Below, in pieces: positions 52,133 to 60,904 of a DNA stretch of 64,000 nt (position 1 is the stretch's first letter; each line of letters opens with the position of its first letter). Below the pieces are notes generated by a model. It saw only the letters and a list, made by a program, of their open reading frames with translations, made no database searches and was not told the DNA's origin. Source of the stretch: CAXBCP01 sp963974055 (GTDB taxonomy: Bacteria > Pseudomonadota > Alphaproteobacteria > MPNO01 > UBA830); contig CAXBCP010000004.1 of NCBI GenBank assembly GCA_963974055.1, positions 1 to 64,000 on the forward strand, in the 5' to 3' direction. The position numbers and the translations under genes are program-made.

Positions 52133-52314
52133 GGGGTTTCGGCTCCGACCGGCTGGAAGTGACTGCTCGCAAAAAACAATTCGCGCGGGCCCGATATCCG
52201 TTTTCCGGAAATGGGGAATAACGGTTCGTCCCGCGATTGCCTTAGCTCATGAAAAGTATCATTCTGGGAAATATGTTGTTCTTACCGGAATAAACGCCCT
52301 CCGAATAGAAATGG

Positions 52315-54537
52315 TTGCATTACTTGTCTGAAACCGAAAGTGCGAACAACGGGTCAGATGCAGAAGAAAAAATCCGCGACGCTGCACTGCAGTCGTCGGG
52401 GGTGTTGCTCGCGGTCGACCTCGCGCAGCTCCGGGTTCAGGCGGCGAGCGAAAATGCGGCCGACCTGATCGGAAGACCCGTCGATGATCTGATCGGCGAA
52501 TCGATCGCGTCGATATTCGGCGAGGCGGAGTCCGCGCGTATCGAGACCGTCGGCACCGAGGACCTGCCGGCGGGAAGTTTGAGCCCCCGGCGTATCCGCA
52601 CCTGCAACGAATACAGCGGCGACCGGGAAATCGATTGTCTGGCGCATCGCAGCGGCGATTTCGTGGTGCTGGAACTTTTCGACCCGACGGATACCAGGCT
52701 CGACAGCGCCGATTCGCGGGCGCGGTTCCGCGATTTGATCTTTGCAGATATCGAGACGGCCGACTGGATTCCCGGCATGTGTCAGCGGACGGCCGATCGC
52801 CTGCGGGCGGCAATGGACCTCAACGGCGTCGGGATATATGCATTTGACGGTGCCGGCAACGGCCAGATCGTTGCCGTGTCGAATGACGGCGTTTACAATT
52901 TTCCGTCGGATGGAATCCGCGCGTCCCGCATGCCGGAATCGGTGCGGCGGCCGCTGGAACGTACCCGGATCAGGCTTGTGAGCAATTTCGACGCCGCCGG
53001 GGTGAATATCGTTTCTGCGCCGGACTCCGCCGGCAGGATCGACCTTTCCAATGCACTACTGCGTGCTTTCTCGGCCAAGGACGAGGCGTATCTCGCCGAT
53101 TTCGTCCCGGCGAAGGGCTTTCTCGTCATGCCGATCGTCGCCGACGGGCGTCTCTGGGGCATCATCATGTGCCTGGATACGGAGGAATTCCGCCCACCGC
53201 TTGTCGATTTGCGTCTGTACAGTTTTGCGACCCAGGTTCTGACGTCCGGCGTTACCAGGCTGGAGGCATCGGGACGCCTGAACGCCTTCCGTGACGCCCG
53301 GAATATTGCGGACAAGCTCGAATCCCACGACGGCGACAGTCTTGCATTGGCGGATATCGTGGAAGAGATCGGCGGGGAACTTCTGGAGACATTCGGATTC
53401 GAGCAGGCGGTGCTCCGCATCGGTGGCGACGAGACGGTGATCGGAACGCGGGACGGAGCCGGCAGCGATCTGTCTCATCTGCGGGAATGGGCGGAAAACG
53501 GCATTGCGATCATCGATGCCAAGTCGCCAAAGGAAGCGCTGGTCGGATTGTCGGATACCGCGAATACCGAAGCGGCGTTTCTGAGCCTCTCCGAAGACGG
53601 CTCGGACTACCTTTTTCTGGGGCGGCGCGATTACGGGCTTCAGTATCTCAAATCCGGAAAAGACAAGAAGCTCCAGTCCTGGCGGCCGCTTTCCGCGACG
53701 ACGGAAATGGATGCGCTGCAGCCGTTGCGGCGGTCGCTGATGGCGATCCTCAACGCCGAGCGCGCGCGTTTTTTCGCTGCCGAAAACCTGCGGGCCGAAA
53801 CGACCTCCGCGCGGCTCCGCGCAGAGATGTTAAGCCTCGACCGGAACACCACGCTGAGCGAGCTTGCCGGCAGTCTGGCGCACGAAATGAACCAGCCCCT
53901 GACGGCTATTTCCAATTTTGTCGGCGCCTGCAAGATCGAACTCGACGAATCGGGGCTGGATGTCCCCGCCGGTATCCTGGAACTGATGGACGACACCGTT
54001 GAGGAAGCGGCCCGGGCAGGGGCCCTTCTCCGCAGGCTCCGCCGGTTTGTCGAGACCGGCGAAACCGTCCGCGTGGCGTTGGATCTGAATGAGGTCGTCG
54101 AGCACGCAGCGACGCTGGCCCATGAGACCGTGCTTGCAGATGGGGTGTCGCTGGAGTGCTGCCTCGACGAATCCGCGCCGACGATAATTGCCGACAGAAT
54201 GCAGTTCGAACAGGTGGTGTTCAATCTGGTCCGCAACGCGATCCAGGCGCTCAATGGAGAAGACCGGCGTGAAATCGTGGTGACGACCGAGGTCGAGGGG
54301 CCCGGTAAAGTCCGCACGATTGTCGCCGATTCCGGACCCGGGGTGCCGAAGGAGAGAGAAAATTATCTGTTCCAGCCGCTGCAACCGGGATCGGGCGGCG
54401 GAATGGGGATGGGACTGTCGGTCTGCCGGAAAATTCTTGAGGCCCATGGCGGCCGTATCGAATACAAACGGCAAAACGACCGGACCGAGTTTGGCTTTGT
54501 GATGCCCGTCAGCAGCGAGAAACCTGAAAATGCCTGA
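52315..54537 (+). CDS. Bacteriophytochrome-like sensor histidine kinase with degenerate chromophore pocket
   Basis: About 740 residues: PAS_2-like (20-120; GVLLAVDLAQLRVQAASENA), GAF (about 145-325), PHY-like region, HisKA with SLAHEMNQPLTAI (H523) and HATPase with NLVRNAIQAL, DSGPGVPKE and GMGMGLSVCRKILE. The GAF aligns with phytochromes (DLSNALLRAFS; YLADF; VADGRLWGIIMC). The bilin-binding residues are lost: no N-terminal Cys before PAS_2, the PxSDIPA motif is FPSDGIR (196-202), and the usual CHH is C286-L-D288. The start is uncertain (TTG at 52315 or 52324). It overlaps the response regulator gene by 8 nt. Confidence 0.85.
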   Translation: MHYLSETESANNGSDAEEKIRDAALQSSGVLLAVDLAQLRVQAASENAADLIGRPVDDLIGESIASIFGEAESARIETVGTEDLPAGSLSPRRIRTCNEYSGDREIDCLAHRSGDFVVLELFDPTDTRLDSADSRARFRDLIFADIETADWIPGMCQRTADRLRAAMDLNGVGIYAFDGAGNGQIVAVSNDGVYNFPSDGIRASRMPESVRRPLERTRIRLVSNFDAAGVNIVSAPDSAGRIDLSNALLRAFSAKDEAYLADFVPAKGFLVMPIVADGRLWGIIMCLDTEEFRPPLVDLRLYSFATQVLTSGVTRLEASGRLNAFRDARNIADKLESHDGDSLALADIVEEIGGELLETFGFEQAVLRIGGDETVIGTRDGAGSDLSHLREWAENGIAIIDAKSPKEALVGLSDTANTEAAFLSLSEDGSDYLFLGRRDYGLQYLKSGKDKKLQSWRPLSATTEMDALQPLRRSLMAILNAERARFFAAENLRAETTSARLRAEMLSLDRNTTLSELAGSLAHEMNQPLTAISNFVGACKIELDESGLDVPAGILELMDDTVEEAARAGALLRRLRRFVETGETVRVALDLNEVVEHAATLAHETVLADGVSLECCLDESAPTIIADRMQFEQVVFNLVRNAIQALNGEDRREIVVTTEVEGPGKVRTIVADSGPGVPKERENYLFQPLQPGSGGGMGMGLSVCRKILEAHGGRIEYKRQNDRTEFGFVMPVSSEKPENA

Positions 54538-55132
54538 TACGCCCCGTGCCTATATCGTCGATGACGATTCCGCGGCCCTGAAATCCCTGCTGGCGCTTCT
54601 GCGAGCACGCCGCATTGACGCAAAGGGGTTTTCATCCGGGGAGGAATTCCTGAAGGAATACGATTTGCGATGGTGCGGCTGCGCGATCCTGGATGTGCGG
54701 ATGCCCGGCATGAGCGGCATCGAATTGCTGGCGGAATTAAAGGAAATGGGATCGAGCCTTTCCGTGATCCTGGTGACGGCGTATGGCGACGTTTCCCTTG
54801 CGGTCGAGGCAATGAAGGCGGGGGCGATCGATTTTCTCGAAAAGCCCTATTCCCAGGAAGAATTGCTGGCAGCGCTGGTGCGGGGGTTCGATGTGGGCGA
54901 TGCAGCGGCCAGAAAGTCCGAAATGCGGGCGGACGCGCGCGAAAAGCTCGAAAAACTGACCAACCGCGAAAAAGAGGTTCTCGAACTTCTTGCCCAGGGA
55001 ATGACGAGCAAAGAAATCGCGCAGCAATTCGGCCGGAGCCCGCGAACGGTAGAGGTCCATCGCAATCGAATTCGCGAAAAAACCGGCGCTCAGTCGCTAT
55101 CCGACCTCGTCAGGCTGATCGGCGCTGCATAA
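54530..55132 (+). CDS. FixJ/NarL-type response regulator
   Basis: A 200-residue two-domain regulator. The receiver has acidic pair AYIVDDDS, phospho-acceptor D55 in AILDVRMPG, VTAYGD and EKPYS. The C-terminal LuxR-type HTH reads LTNREKEVLELLAQGMTSKE then IAQQFGRSPRTVEVHRNRI. The FixJ-like domain order pairs with the FixL-like DHp of the kinase just upstream, whose stop it overlaps, so they form a two-component system. Target genes are unknown. Confidence 0.93.
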   Translation: MPDTPRAYIVDDDSAALKSLLALLRARRIDAKGFSSGEEFLKEYDLRWCGCAILDVRMPGMSGIELLAELKEMGSSLSVILVTAYGDVSLAVEAMKAGAIDFLEKPYSQEELLAALVRGFDVGDAAARKSEMRADAREKLEKLTNREKEVLELLAQGMTSKEIAQQFGRSPRTVEVHRNRIREKTGAQSLSDLVRLIGAA

Positions 55133-55244
55133 ACACGTCCGATGAGACCCTCAGGCGGCGAAAAACAGGCCTGAACGGCTGAAAAATACCGTTCTGCGGC
55201 GTGAATTCTGTCGGTTTCTGCGCAAATCGGGCAAAATCGGTACA

Positions 55245-55258
55245 AAAATACGTATTTT
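55245..55258. promoter_or_regulatory. 14-bp palindrome, possible operator
   Basis: AAAATACGTATTTT is a perfect palindrome centred at 55251-55252 in the gap between the response regulator and the pseudo-receiver gene. An AT-rich palindrome in a promoter-sized gap is a plausible regulator site, but the binding protein is unknown. Confidence 0.4.
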
Positions 55259-55333
55259 GTTCGAATATCGCGATGGTCTCGTCCCCACTACTATCTATCG
55301 GTTCCTATCACTGATTTGGTTGGCTTTGTTGCA

Positions 55334-55819
55334 ATGCTTACAAGTTCTTCGGGCTCAACTTCATGGCCCGGCCGTCCGGGCCTAAACGATCCGAACCGAG
55401 ATGATTCGGTGAACGACCAGCTTGAAAAAGTGCTGGTCTGTTCCCGGACATTGGAGGAGCGGCGCAAACTGCTGGGGTATTTCAGCCGGCTTGGCGCGCC
55501 GGTTATCCTGTGTGCGGATCCCGAACGCGCCGCCGACTATTTTGGCGACGATATCGGTCTTCTGGTGGTCAACGCTTTCGACAGCGACTGGCCCGTCGGG
55601 CGATGGATAGACGCCGTGGCGCGGCACCCCGACGATATTCCGGTAATTTTTGTCCATCAAATAACTGCGGCCCGGGACTGGCAGCCCGATGCGCACCCTG
55701 CCGAACACGGCGGCACGGTTTCTCTTGTTCATGTTACCGAGGCTGGATTTCGGGTGCTTTGCGACGACGGGCTTATGGAAATTCGCGCCCGAATGGCGGC
55801 GCGGCGCACGGATACGTAG
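55334..55819 (+). CDS. Degenerate receiver-like (pseudo-receiver) protein
   Basis: About 161 residues from the ATG at 55334; a GTG at 55409 is an alternative start. The pattern follows a CheY fold: beta1 KVLVCSRTLEERRKLLGYF, beta3 IGLLVVNAFDSDWPVG, beta4 IPVIFVHQ. The acidic pocket (DD after beta1) is replaced by CSR, and the phospho-Asp position appears to be Asn, so phosphorylation is unlikely. It precedes the sigma-like gene by 141 nt on the same strand. Together they look like the two halves of a PhyR protein in reverse order (inference). Confidence 0.6.
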   Translation: MLTSSSGSTSWPGRPGLNDPNRDDSVNDQLEKVLVCSRTLEERRKLLGYFSRLGAPVILCADPERAADYFGDDIGLLVVNAFDSDWPVGRWIDAVARHPDDIPVIFVHQITAARDWQPDAHPAEHGGTVSLVHVTEAGFRVLCDDGLMEIRARMAARRTDT

Positions 55820-55960
55820 GGAATACGTAGGTGATCTGTACGAATTAATTTTCGGGGCGCCGACGCGCATTGTTAGTTCACAGGCATCGACCGGGATGAT
55901 GGCGTCGGTGTCTAGCGGAAGTCGGCGGTTATCGTCCGACGGAAATTTAGGAGATTAAAA

Positions 55961-56461
55961 ATGTCGGGGACCGATCTTGAAATCCTGATACCGAAACTGA
56001 GACGATTTGCACGCGCCCTGTATTGCGACAAGACCGAAGCGGACGATGCCGTTTGCGACAGCCTTGAAACTGCGATAGCGGCGGGTCATGTTTCCGGCGG
56101 AGAACTGATTACGACGGATCTTTGGCTTTTCAACGCCATGATCGCCGGCGCACGCCGCCGTTTTGCGAATGACGGCGGACAGCCTGCCGGTTCGACCCTC
56201 CGCGGGTGCCCGGTGGACATCGAGCAGGCAATGGCCGAACTCGGTGTCGAGCATAGGGCTGTGATCGCGCTGCATGTGGTGGAAGGCATCGGCCTGCAGG
56301 ATGTCTCCGTGATCCTCGGCATGTCGCAATCCGCGGTGCGCGAAAACCTGCTCCTGGCGCGCGAACACATCGCCGCACGCAGTGACGCCGGTCATGTCGC
56401 GGCCCCGACCCCGACCCGAAACCCTGTGATCGAACGGTTCGGTTCCGCTTATCGCGACTGA
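55961..56461 (+). CDS. Stand-alone PhyR-type sigma-like domain protein (or degenerate ECF sigma)
   Basis: A 166-residue protein with RBS AGGAG. The N-terminus PKLRRFARALYCDKTEADDA resembles both EcfG region 2 and the PhyR sigma-like domain (LRRFARAL...). The following DLWLFNAMIAGARRRF matches the short PhyR version rather than a full region 2.3/2.4. A region-4-like part, EGIGLQDVSVILGMSQSAVRENLLLAREH, follows. No receiver domain is attached. It could bind a NepR-type anti-sigma as a decoy. A functional but divergent ECF sigma remains possible. Confidence 0.65.
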   Translation: MSGTDLEILIPKLRRFARALYCDKTEADDAVCDSLETAIAAGHVSGGELITTDLWLFNAMIAGARRRFANDGGQPAGSTLRGCPVDIEQAMAELGVEHRAVIALHVVEGIGLQDVSVILGMSQSAVRENLLLAREHIAARSDAGHVAAPTPTRNPVIERFGSAYRD

Positions 56462-56468
56462 CTTTTTC

Positions 56469-56498
56469 CCGCCACGCGCTCCCGACGGCGCGTGGCGG
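56469..56498. terminator. Hairpin between convergent sigma-like and NepR-like genes
   Basis: CCGCCACGCGC (56469-56479) and GCGCGTGGCGG (56488-56498) form a perfect 11-bp stem with an 8-nt loop, 8 nt after the stop of the sigma-like gene. T-runs are absent on the downstream sides, so it is a probable but not classical terminator. Confidence 0.5.
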
Positions 56499-56603
56499 AA
56501 ACAGCGCTTAAGCCGATCCTGCCGGAAGCATCCGGCAGATATTTTTCCTTAGAATTTATATCCGACAGAAACTAGACGCGGTGCGTTGGTGCGCCAGCGA
56601 CTA

Positions 56604-56837
56604 TCACGCATTTCCGAAGGCCAGCGTCCGGACACTGCGCCCGGCGTAGCAGTTGTCCAGTGACGCACGCGGATTCCGCGTGTGGGCCGAACGGCGCACC
56701 AGGTCCTGGATATTCTGCGGGACCGGTTCGTCGAGTATTTCGTTGAAAATGGCGCGCAGCAGGTCGTCTATCGATGTTTCCCGGCGCGGCCAGTCGCGGG
56801 CGGTGGCGGGATCGCTGTTTTTCACGGTTTCGAACAT
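56604..56837 (-). CDS. NepR-like anti-sigma factor paralogue
   Basis: A 77-residue protein with RBS AAGGAG. The core SIDDLLRAIFNEILDEPVPQ followed by NIQDLV matches the NepR helix pattern (LR-x-x-Y-x-x-x-x-x-EP-x-P-x-x-x-x-x-L). It is more diverged than the NepR at 60979. NepR proteins bind EcfG-type sigmas and are pulled off by phosphorylated PhyR. Its neighbour is the stand-alone sigma-like protein, so a dedicated pairing is likely (inference). Confidence 0.65.
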   Translation of the reverse strand: MFETVKNSDPATARDWPRRETSIDDLLRAIFNEILDEPVPQNIQDLVRRSAHTRNPRASLDNCYAGRSVRTLAFGNA

Positions 56838-56950
56838 TGGCTTCTCCTTGGTATCTGCATGTTTCTGTACGTCCGTAGGACAATTGTCTTACTATAATGT
56901 TTGGCGGCGCAATTCGTTCCCTGGCAAAGTCGGCGGCGCAAATTCGGGTT

Positions 56951-58036
56951 TCATTCCTGCCGGGCCTGGGGGCTGAGCAGGTCTACCTGCGGCATTTCCG
57001 AGCGTTCCTTTGCGACCTGGCGTTCGAGATGGTCGTCGCGCGCGATGTCCATGACATCGTCGTCGCGGACGGGAAGAACCCTCCGGGGCTGTCCGGCGCG
57101 TGATTCCGACGCCGGGATTTCCGGAGCTGCGCCGTCTTTTTTCATCAGTTTGAGGCGGTAAATCGGTTCCGGCAGGTCGAATTCGGCCGCTTCGAAGGCG
57201 GATTTGACGCGCCGGATCGCATCGCCGCGAACCTTGTAGAGCGAAAATCCCCGCTGATCCACCCAGCCCACAACCGTCATCGCCACGTTCGAATCCCCGA
57301 GCGCCTCGATCCAGGCATCCGGTTCCGGCGTGTCGAGGACGCCCTTCATGTCCGAAAGGATTTCTATGGCCAGGTTGCGGGCGTCGACCAGATTGACATC
57401 GACGCCTATGCCGATCTCGAACGCGAACCGGCGTTCCGGGTTGCGCGAATAGTTCACGAGCGGGTTTTTCAGTACGTCCGCGTTCGGAATGCGGACGTGA
57501 TTGCCTTCAAGCGTCATGATGACGGTTGCCCGCGACGTCAGCCGGATGACACGCCCTTCGTATTGCATAACCACGATATGGTCGAAGGGTGCAAAAGGCT
57601 GGCGCAGGCTGAGCAGCAAACCCGCGACGTAGTTTTCGAGGGTCTCTTTCAACGCAAAGCCGAGAACGATCCCGGTCGCGCCCGCCGCCCCGAGCACGGC
57701 GCCGATCAGCCAGGTTGCATCGAGAATTTCAAGCGCCACCACAAGCCCGAGGAGGACAATCACAACATGTGCCGTCTGGGTAAGAATCTGCTGCTGGAAC
57801 GGATTGGTGGTCATGCGACGGGAAATCCGCGATCGCCGCAGAGCCATCCCCGATACGGCAACGAAAACAACGAAGACAATGACCGCGACGGCAAGAAGCG
57901 GCAGAAAAGTGACGAATTCGATCACCCGCTCCGTCAGGCGGTCATACACCGCGACGGTCTGATACCAGCCATCGGGATCGGGCTGAACGCTGCCTGTGCC
58001 GGCACCCGGTGCCGGTGTTGCCTGCGCGGTTTTCAT
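56951..58036 (-). CDS. MscS-family mechanosensitive ion channel
   Basis: A 361-residue protein; start MKTAQATPAPG at 58036 is chosen, because the upstream extension is Arg-rich frame noise. Three membrane helices (FVTFLPLLAVAVIVFVVFVA; IVLLGLVVALEILDATWLIG; VLGAAGATGIVLGFALKETL, the pore helix) precede the MscS beta domain (DHIVVMQYEGRVIRLTSRAT, IPNADVLKNPLVNYSR). The C-terminal tail is charged. It likely protects against osmotic shock and follows other envelope-stress genes on the minus strand. Confidence 0.92.
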   Translation of the reverse strand: MKTAQATPAPGAGTGSVQPDPDGWYQTVAVYDRLTERVIEFVTFLPLLAVAVIVFVVFVAVSGMALRRSRISRRMTTNPFQQQILTQTAHVVIVLLGLVVALEILDATWLIGAVLGAAGATGIVLGFALKETLENYVAGLLLSLRQPFAPFDHIVVMQYEGRVIRLTSRATVIMTLEGNHVRIPNADVLKNPLVNYSRNPERRFAFEIGIGVDVNLVDARNLAIEILSDMKGVLDTPEPDAWIEALGDSNVAMTVVGWVDQRGFSLYKVRGDAIRRVKSAFEAAEFDLPEPIYRLKLMKKDGAAPEIPASESRAGQPRRVLPVRDDDVMDIARDDHLERQVAKERSEMPQVDLLSPQARQE

Positions 58037-58050
58037 GCTGGCACAAACGT

Positions 58051-58491
58051 TCAGTCGTTTTGATCCGGCCGCAGCAGGCCGACAACGACGCCAAGGGCCA
58101 CGGCCGAAAGCACAGCCATGCCGGGCGATTCCGATACTTTCGACATGACCTCCCGGGTGGCCATATCCGTCAGATCCCGGGTTTCCCGGACGGACGGCTT
58201 TGGCTGCGCCGACACGGCGGTCCGGCCGCGCCGCCGACCGCGCAACAGCACGATCGCGGCGATTGCCAGACCGGCCAAGGCGAGGCCTCCCGCCACGCAC
58301 AGGGCAGCCGCCGGCGCGGACATCCGGGTTTCCAGCCACATATAGGTAGCGGCAACGGCGAAACCGCCGGCGCATGCCATGATTGCCGCCGCCATGGTCA
58401 GAACGGCCATGGTCAGGACGACGTGCCGCACACCGTTACGCAGATCGGCGACCCTGGCGGACATCGTTTCGAGGCAGGACAGGATATTCAT
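58051..58491 (-). CDS. Phage-holin-like / superfamily 3 holin-type membrane protein
   Basis: A 146-residue protein with two central membrane helices (VVLTMAVLTMAAAIMACAGG and ALCVAGGLALAGLAIAAIVL), a basic linker and a C-terminal hydrophobic segment (SPGMAVLSAVALGVVVGLL). This layout fits phage-holin-family or YqjE-like proteins, which in proteobacteria sit beside DUF883/YqjD genes, as here (22 nt downstream of one). It is not part of a prophage. Function is unknown, probably envelope stress. Confidence 0.65.
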   Translation of the reverse strand: MNILSCLETMSARVADLRNGVRHVVLTMAVLTMAAAIMACAGGFAVAATYMWLETRMSAPAAALCVAGGLALAGLAIAAIVLLRGRRRGRTAVSAQPKPSVRETRDLTDMATREVMSKVSESPGMAVLSAVALGVVVGLLRPDQND

Positions 58492-58513
58492 GACGGATTT
58501 CCCGGTCGGGGTT

Positions 58514-58813
58514 TCAGCGTTTGCGGATCAGCTGGGAGATCAGCAGCCCTGCGCCGAACGCAACCAGGAGGCTTTGAAACGGCCGTTCGCGGACGGTATT
58601 CTCCACCGCTTCGGCGCCCTGTTTCCCTTTTTCGCCAATCTGGCGAACGGTGGCTTTTGCGCCGTCGCGGACGTTTTCAGCGGTTTCGCCGGCGCGCGCC
58701 TTGATATCCTTTGCCATCGACTGGCCGATGGAAGACACGTCCTTGCTCAGTTTCTCGATTGATCCACGAAGTTCCTCGATGTCTTTTTTCAGTGTTTCAG
58801 CTTCGCTAGCCAT
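58514..58813 (-). CDS. DUF883 family (YqjD/ElaB-like) protein
   Basis: A 99-residue protein. The second ATG (58813) is preferred to the one at 58819 because GAGGA then stands 6 nt before it. A long amphipathic helix (LKKDIEELRGSIEKLSKDVS; ETAENVRDGAKATVRQIGE) leads to a C-terminal membrane anchor PFQSLLVAFGAGLLISQLIR ending RKR. This is the DUF883 layout; E. coli relatives YqjD and ElaB are stationary-phase inner-membrane proteins that bind ribosomes. Confidence 0.88.
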   Translation of the reverse strand: MASEAETLKKDIEELRGSIEKLSKDVSSIGQSMAKDIKARAGETAENVRDGAKATVRQIGEKGKQGAEAVENTVRERPFQSLLVAFGAGLLISQLIRKR

Positions 58814-58883
58814 TTTCATTCCTCATATTTTACGGTGAATCCGGACCGCGGTGAGCTGCGGTCGGTGCGGGCGGACCCCGGGA

Positions 58884-59054
58884 TCAATCGGCGGCGTCTT
58901 CGACCGCACGTTTGGTGTCTTTCACGGCCTCGTCCACCGCCTCGCCGGCTTGCTCGGCGGGACCTTTTTCGTCGCATGCCGTCAAGGCGACGACCGGAAA
59001 GGTCAGCAGGCCGACCGTCAGGGCGAGGGCGGGTATTTTTCTCAGACTATGCAT
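58884..59054 (-). CDS. Small lipoprotein (56 aa)
   Basis: A short gene with RBS AAAGGA. The signal peptide KIPALALTVGLLTFPVVA ends in lipobox LTAC, and the mature part is a 30-residue charged helix (DEKGPAEQAGEAVDEAVKD then TKRAVEDAAD). It resembles entericidin-like or small stress lipoproteins. A perfect EcfG-type promoter lies 35 nt upstream of the start codon, so it belongs to the general stress regulon. Confidence 0.8.
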   Translation of the reverse strand: MHSLRKIPALALTVGLLTFPVVALTACDEKGPAEQAGEAVDEAVKDTKRAVEDAAD

Positions 59055-59088
59055 GAAAAGATCCTTTCTGTTGATCTGTCGCGGAGGA

Positions 59089-59113
59089 AACGCACCGTCG
59101 GCCGAAAGGTTCC
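59089..59113 (-). promoter_or_regulatory. EcfG-type sigma promoter (GGAAC-N16-CGTT)
   Basis: On the minus strand GGAAC (59113-59109) and CGTT (59092-59089) are spaced by 16 nt, the exact alphaproteobacterial general-stress consensus. The -10 lies 35 nt before the ATG of the small lipoprotein gene and could also drive DUF883, the holin-like gene and mscS, which follow on the same strand. Confidence 0.75.
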
Positions 59114-59181
59114 CAAGTGTTTGAAACTAAATCGTTCGCTGGATTCCGGGGCGTCGGCCCCGGTTCCGATCGAAAGACGCA

Positions 59182-59216
59182 AAAAGCCGCCCCCGATATT
59201 TTTCGGGGGCGGCTTT
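59182..59216 (-). terminator. Rho-independent terminator of the OmpA gene
   Basis: GCCGCCCCCGA / TCGGGGGCGGC forms an 11-bp GC-rich stem, followed on the minus strand by TTTTT. It lies 40 nt after the stop of the OmpA-family gene. Confidence 0.85.
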
Positions 59217-59255
59217 CGATGCCGGCCGTTCCGAGAACGAACCGTTTCGCCGACG

Positions 59256-60185
59256 TTATTTGACGATCGTGGTCGTCGTGGTCTGCGTGACGGGCTGTAC
59301 CGCACGAATACGGATCTCCACGCGGCGGTTTGCCGCTTCGGCAACGCCATCGGCCGTTGCAACCGCGGTATCGGTTTCACCCCTGGCGACGACGTCGACG
59401 TCCTGCACATCTGCGACCATCATGCCGCGTTTGCGAAGTTCGGTTATGACGGCAGTCGCGCGCTGACGCGACAGCGCCCGGTTGTAGTCCGACGCGCCGG
59501 CACGGTCGGCATGGCCGATCACGTCAAGCTCGATCGCATTCTTGTCTTCGAACGTGTTGACGAAGCGGTCGAGCTTGGCCACAGCGTCCGTCGACAGGTT
59601 TGCGCTGTCGAAATCGAAATACACCAGTTCGGCGCCACGCTCCGGCACGTTGATGGTATTCGTTTTCGTTTCGGAAACGACCTTGGGCTGCATGGCCGCT
59701 TTCAGGGTATTCAGCGCGGTGTAGAACTCACCCTTGCAGGCGGCGATGTGGGCCCACTGGTGGTTTTCTTCCTGCTGTTCGATCCAGCAATCGTATTTCG
59801 CCTGGGCCTTCGCGGCCTCTGCCGGGGCGGCCGTGCGGGCACCCCTGGAAAATTCGTTCATCATGTCCGTCCGGGCGGTCGTCAGTTCGGCGACGTATTT
59901 TTCTTTCACATGCCAGTCGGCGACTTCCTCCGGCATGACGGACTGTCCGCTATTGGCGGAGATCGCTTTATGCGCGAAATGTTCGGCGTCGATCCAGTCA
60001 TACATTTCGTATGCTTCGAAGGTCGCGAAATCCTTGTATTCGCGGGCAAGATTCGCCGAAAAGCTCCCGCCGGCATAATTCTGCTTCTGGATGGCTTCGA
60101 CGTCGTAAACGAAAAACGCGCTGGCGCCGGTCGCATACAGCAATGCAGCGCTCGATACGGCGACCATAAGTGTTTTCTTCAACAT
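59256..60185 (-). CDS. OmpA family protein
   Basis: A 309-residue exported protein. Start MLKKTLMVAVSSAALLYATG at 60185 with GAGGAGAAG in front; signal cleavage near ASA-FF. The middle (about residues 30-195) is helical and family-unknown (EEVADWHVKEKYVAELTTAR). The C-terminal OmpA-like peptidoglycan-binding domain has VYFDFDSANLS, IGHADRAGASDYNRALSRQR and ANRRVEIRI. It probably tethers the outer envelope to peptidoglycan. A near-consensus EcfG-type promoter (GGAAC-N16-CGCT) lies at 60352-60376. Confidence 0.92.
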   Translation of the reverse strand: MLKKTLMVAVSSAALLYATGASAFFVYDVEAIQKQNYAGGSFSANLAREYKDFATFEAYEMYDWIDAEHFAHKAISANSGQSVMPEEVADWHVKEKYVAELTTARTDMMNEFSRGARTAAPAEAAKAQAKYDCWIEQQEENHQWAHIAACKGEFYTALNTLKAAMQPKVVSETKTNTINVPERGAELVYFDFDSANLSTDAVAKLDRFVNTFEDKNAIELDVIGHADRAGASDYNRALSRQRATAVITELRKRGMMVADVQDVDVVARGETDTAVATADGVAEAANRRVEIRIRAVQPVTQTTTTTIVK

Positions 60186-60904
60186 TCTCTTCTCCTCAAA
60201 ATAAATTCCAGTTCGTGTCGCCCCGATGGGCAGGAGGCGAATTCGTGATCGGCTGCGCGACGATATTGCCGGACGTATATCTGCCGCCGTTCGTCGCATC
60301 GCCGGACTTTCACTCTCCGCCACCGCTCCGTTGAAAGGGCGACATGGGTAAAGCGTTTGGCAGCGCGATTGGTTCCCTCTTTTCTGTATCTATTGTGCAG
60401 AAAACGCCGAAATCGCCGATTCAAAGCCGTTTTCACGGAATCGAACCGGGCGTGAGGCGGGACGATCGTGCAGCCGGGGGCGTGCGGAAATTAGGCGCCG
60501 CTTCGATCGCCGGAACTTCCGGGCGCGCCGCACGTTGTCTGCACGACACGTTCGCAGGCACGCGGATCGGAGAAGGCCGGCTAACATTTCGCCAAAAACA
60601 GCCCGACTGTGGAAAAACCGGCGCCCGTCGCCTAACGTGGCGGGACGTGCGACACGGAACGAAATGTGCAGGTGCTTGTCACGGGCGCGACCGACGGGGC
60701 CCGTGCGGCAATCGGTCGTCGGCATGTAAATCGAGTGCTGTCGGGAGCGGCTCTGCAGAAGCGGCCTAGACCGCAGGAGCCGGATGTTAGGTCTGCATAC
60801 AGACACCGCACGCGAAAAACGACAGAGGAGACAGAACGATGGACGGCGTTTCAACATATCCCCGAAATATCCGGGCAACCGATGGACCAATTTCGAATTT
60901 CGGA
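60186..60904. promoter_or_regulatory. Large divergent intergenic region between ompA-like gene and nepR
   Basis: About 720 nt without a credible gene; the open frames lack RBS and natural composition. It carries a weak EcfG-like site at 60352-60376 facing the OmpA gene and leads into the strong promoter at 60905. A small RNA cannot be excluded by eye. Confidence 0.45.

Noticed and set aside
60344..60769. 141-aa plus-strand frame in the ompA-nepR gap
   Set aside because: No RBS, Arg/Gly/Ser-rich noise composition and no similarity to a known fold.
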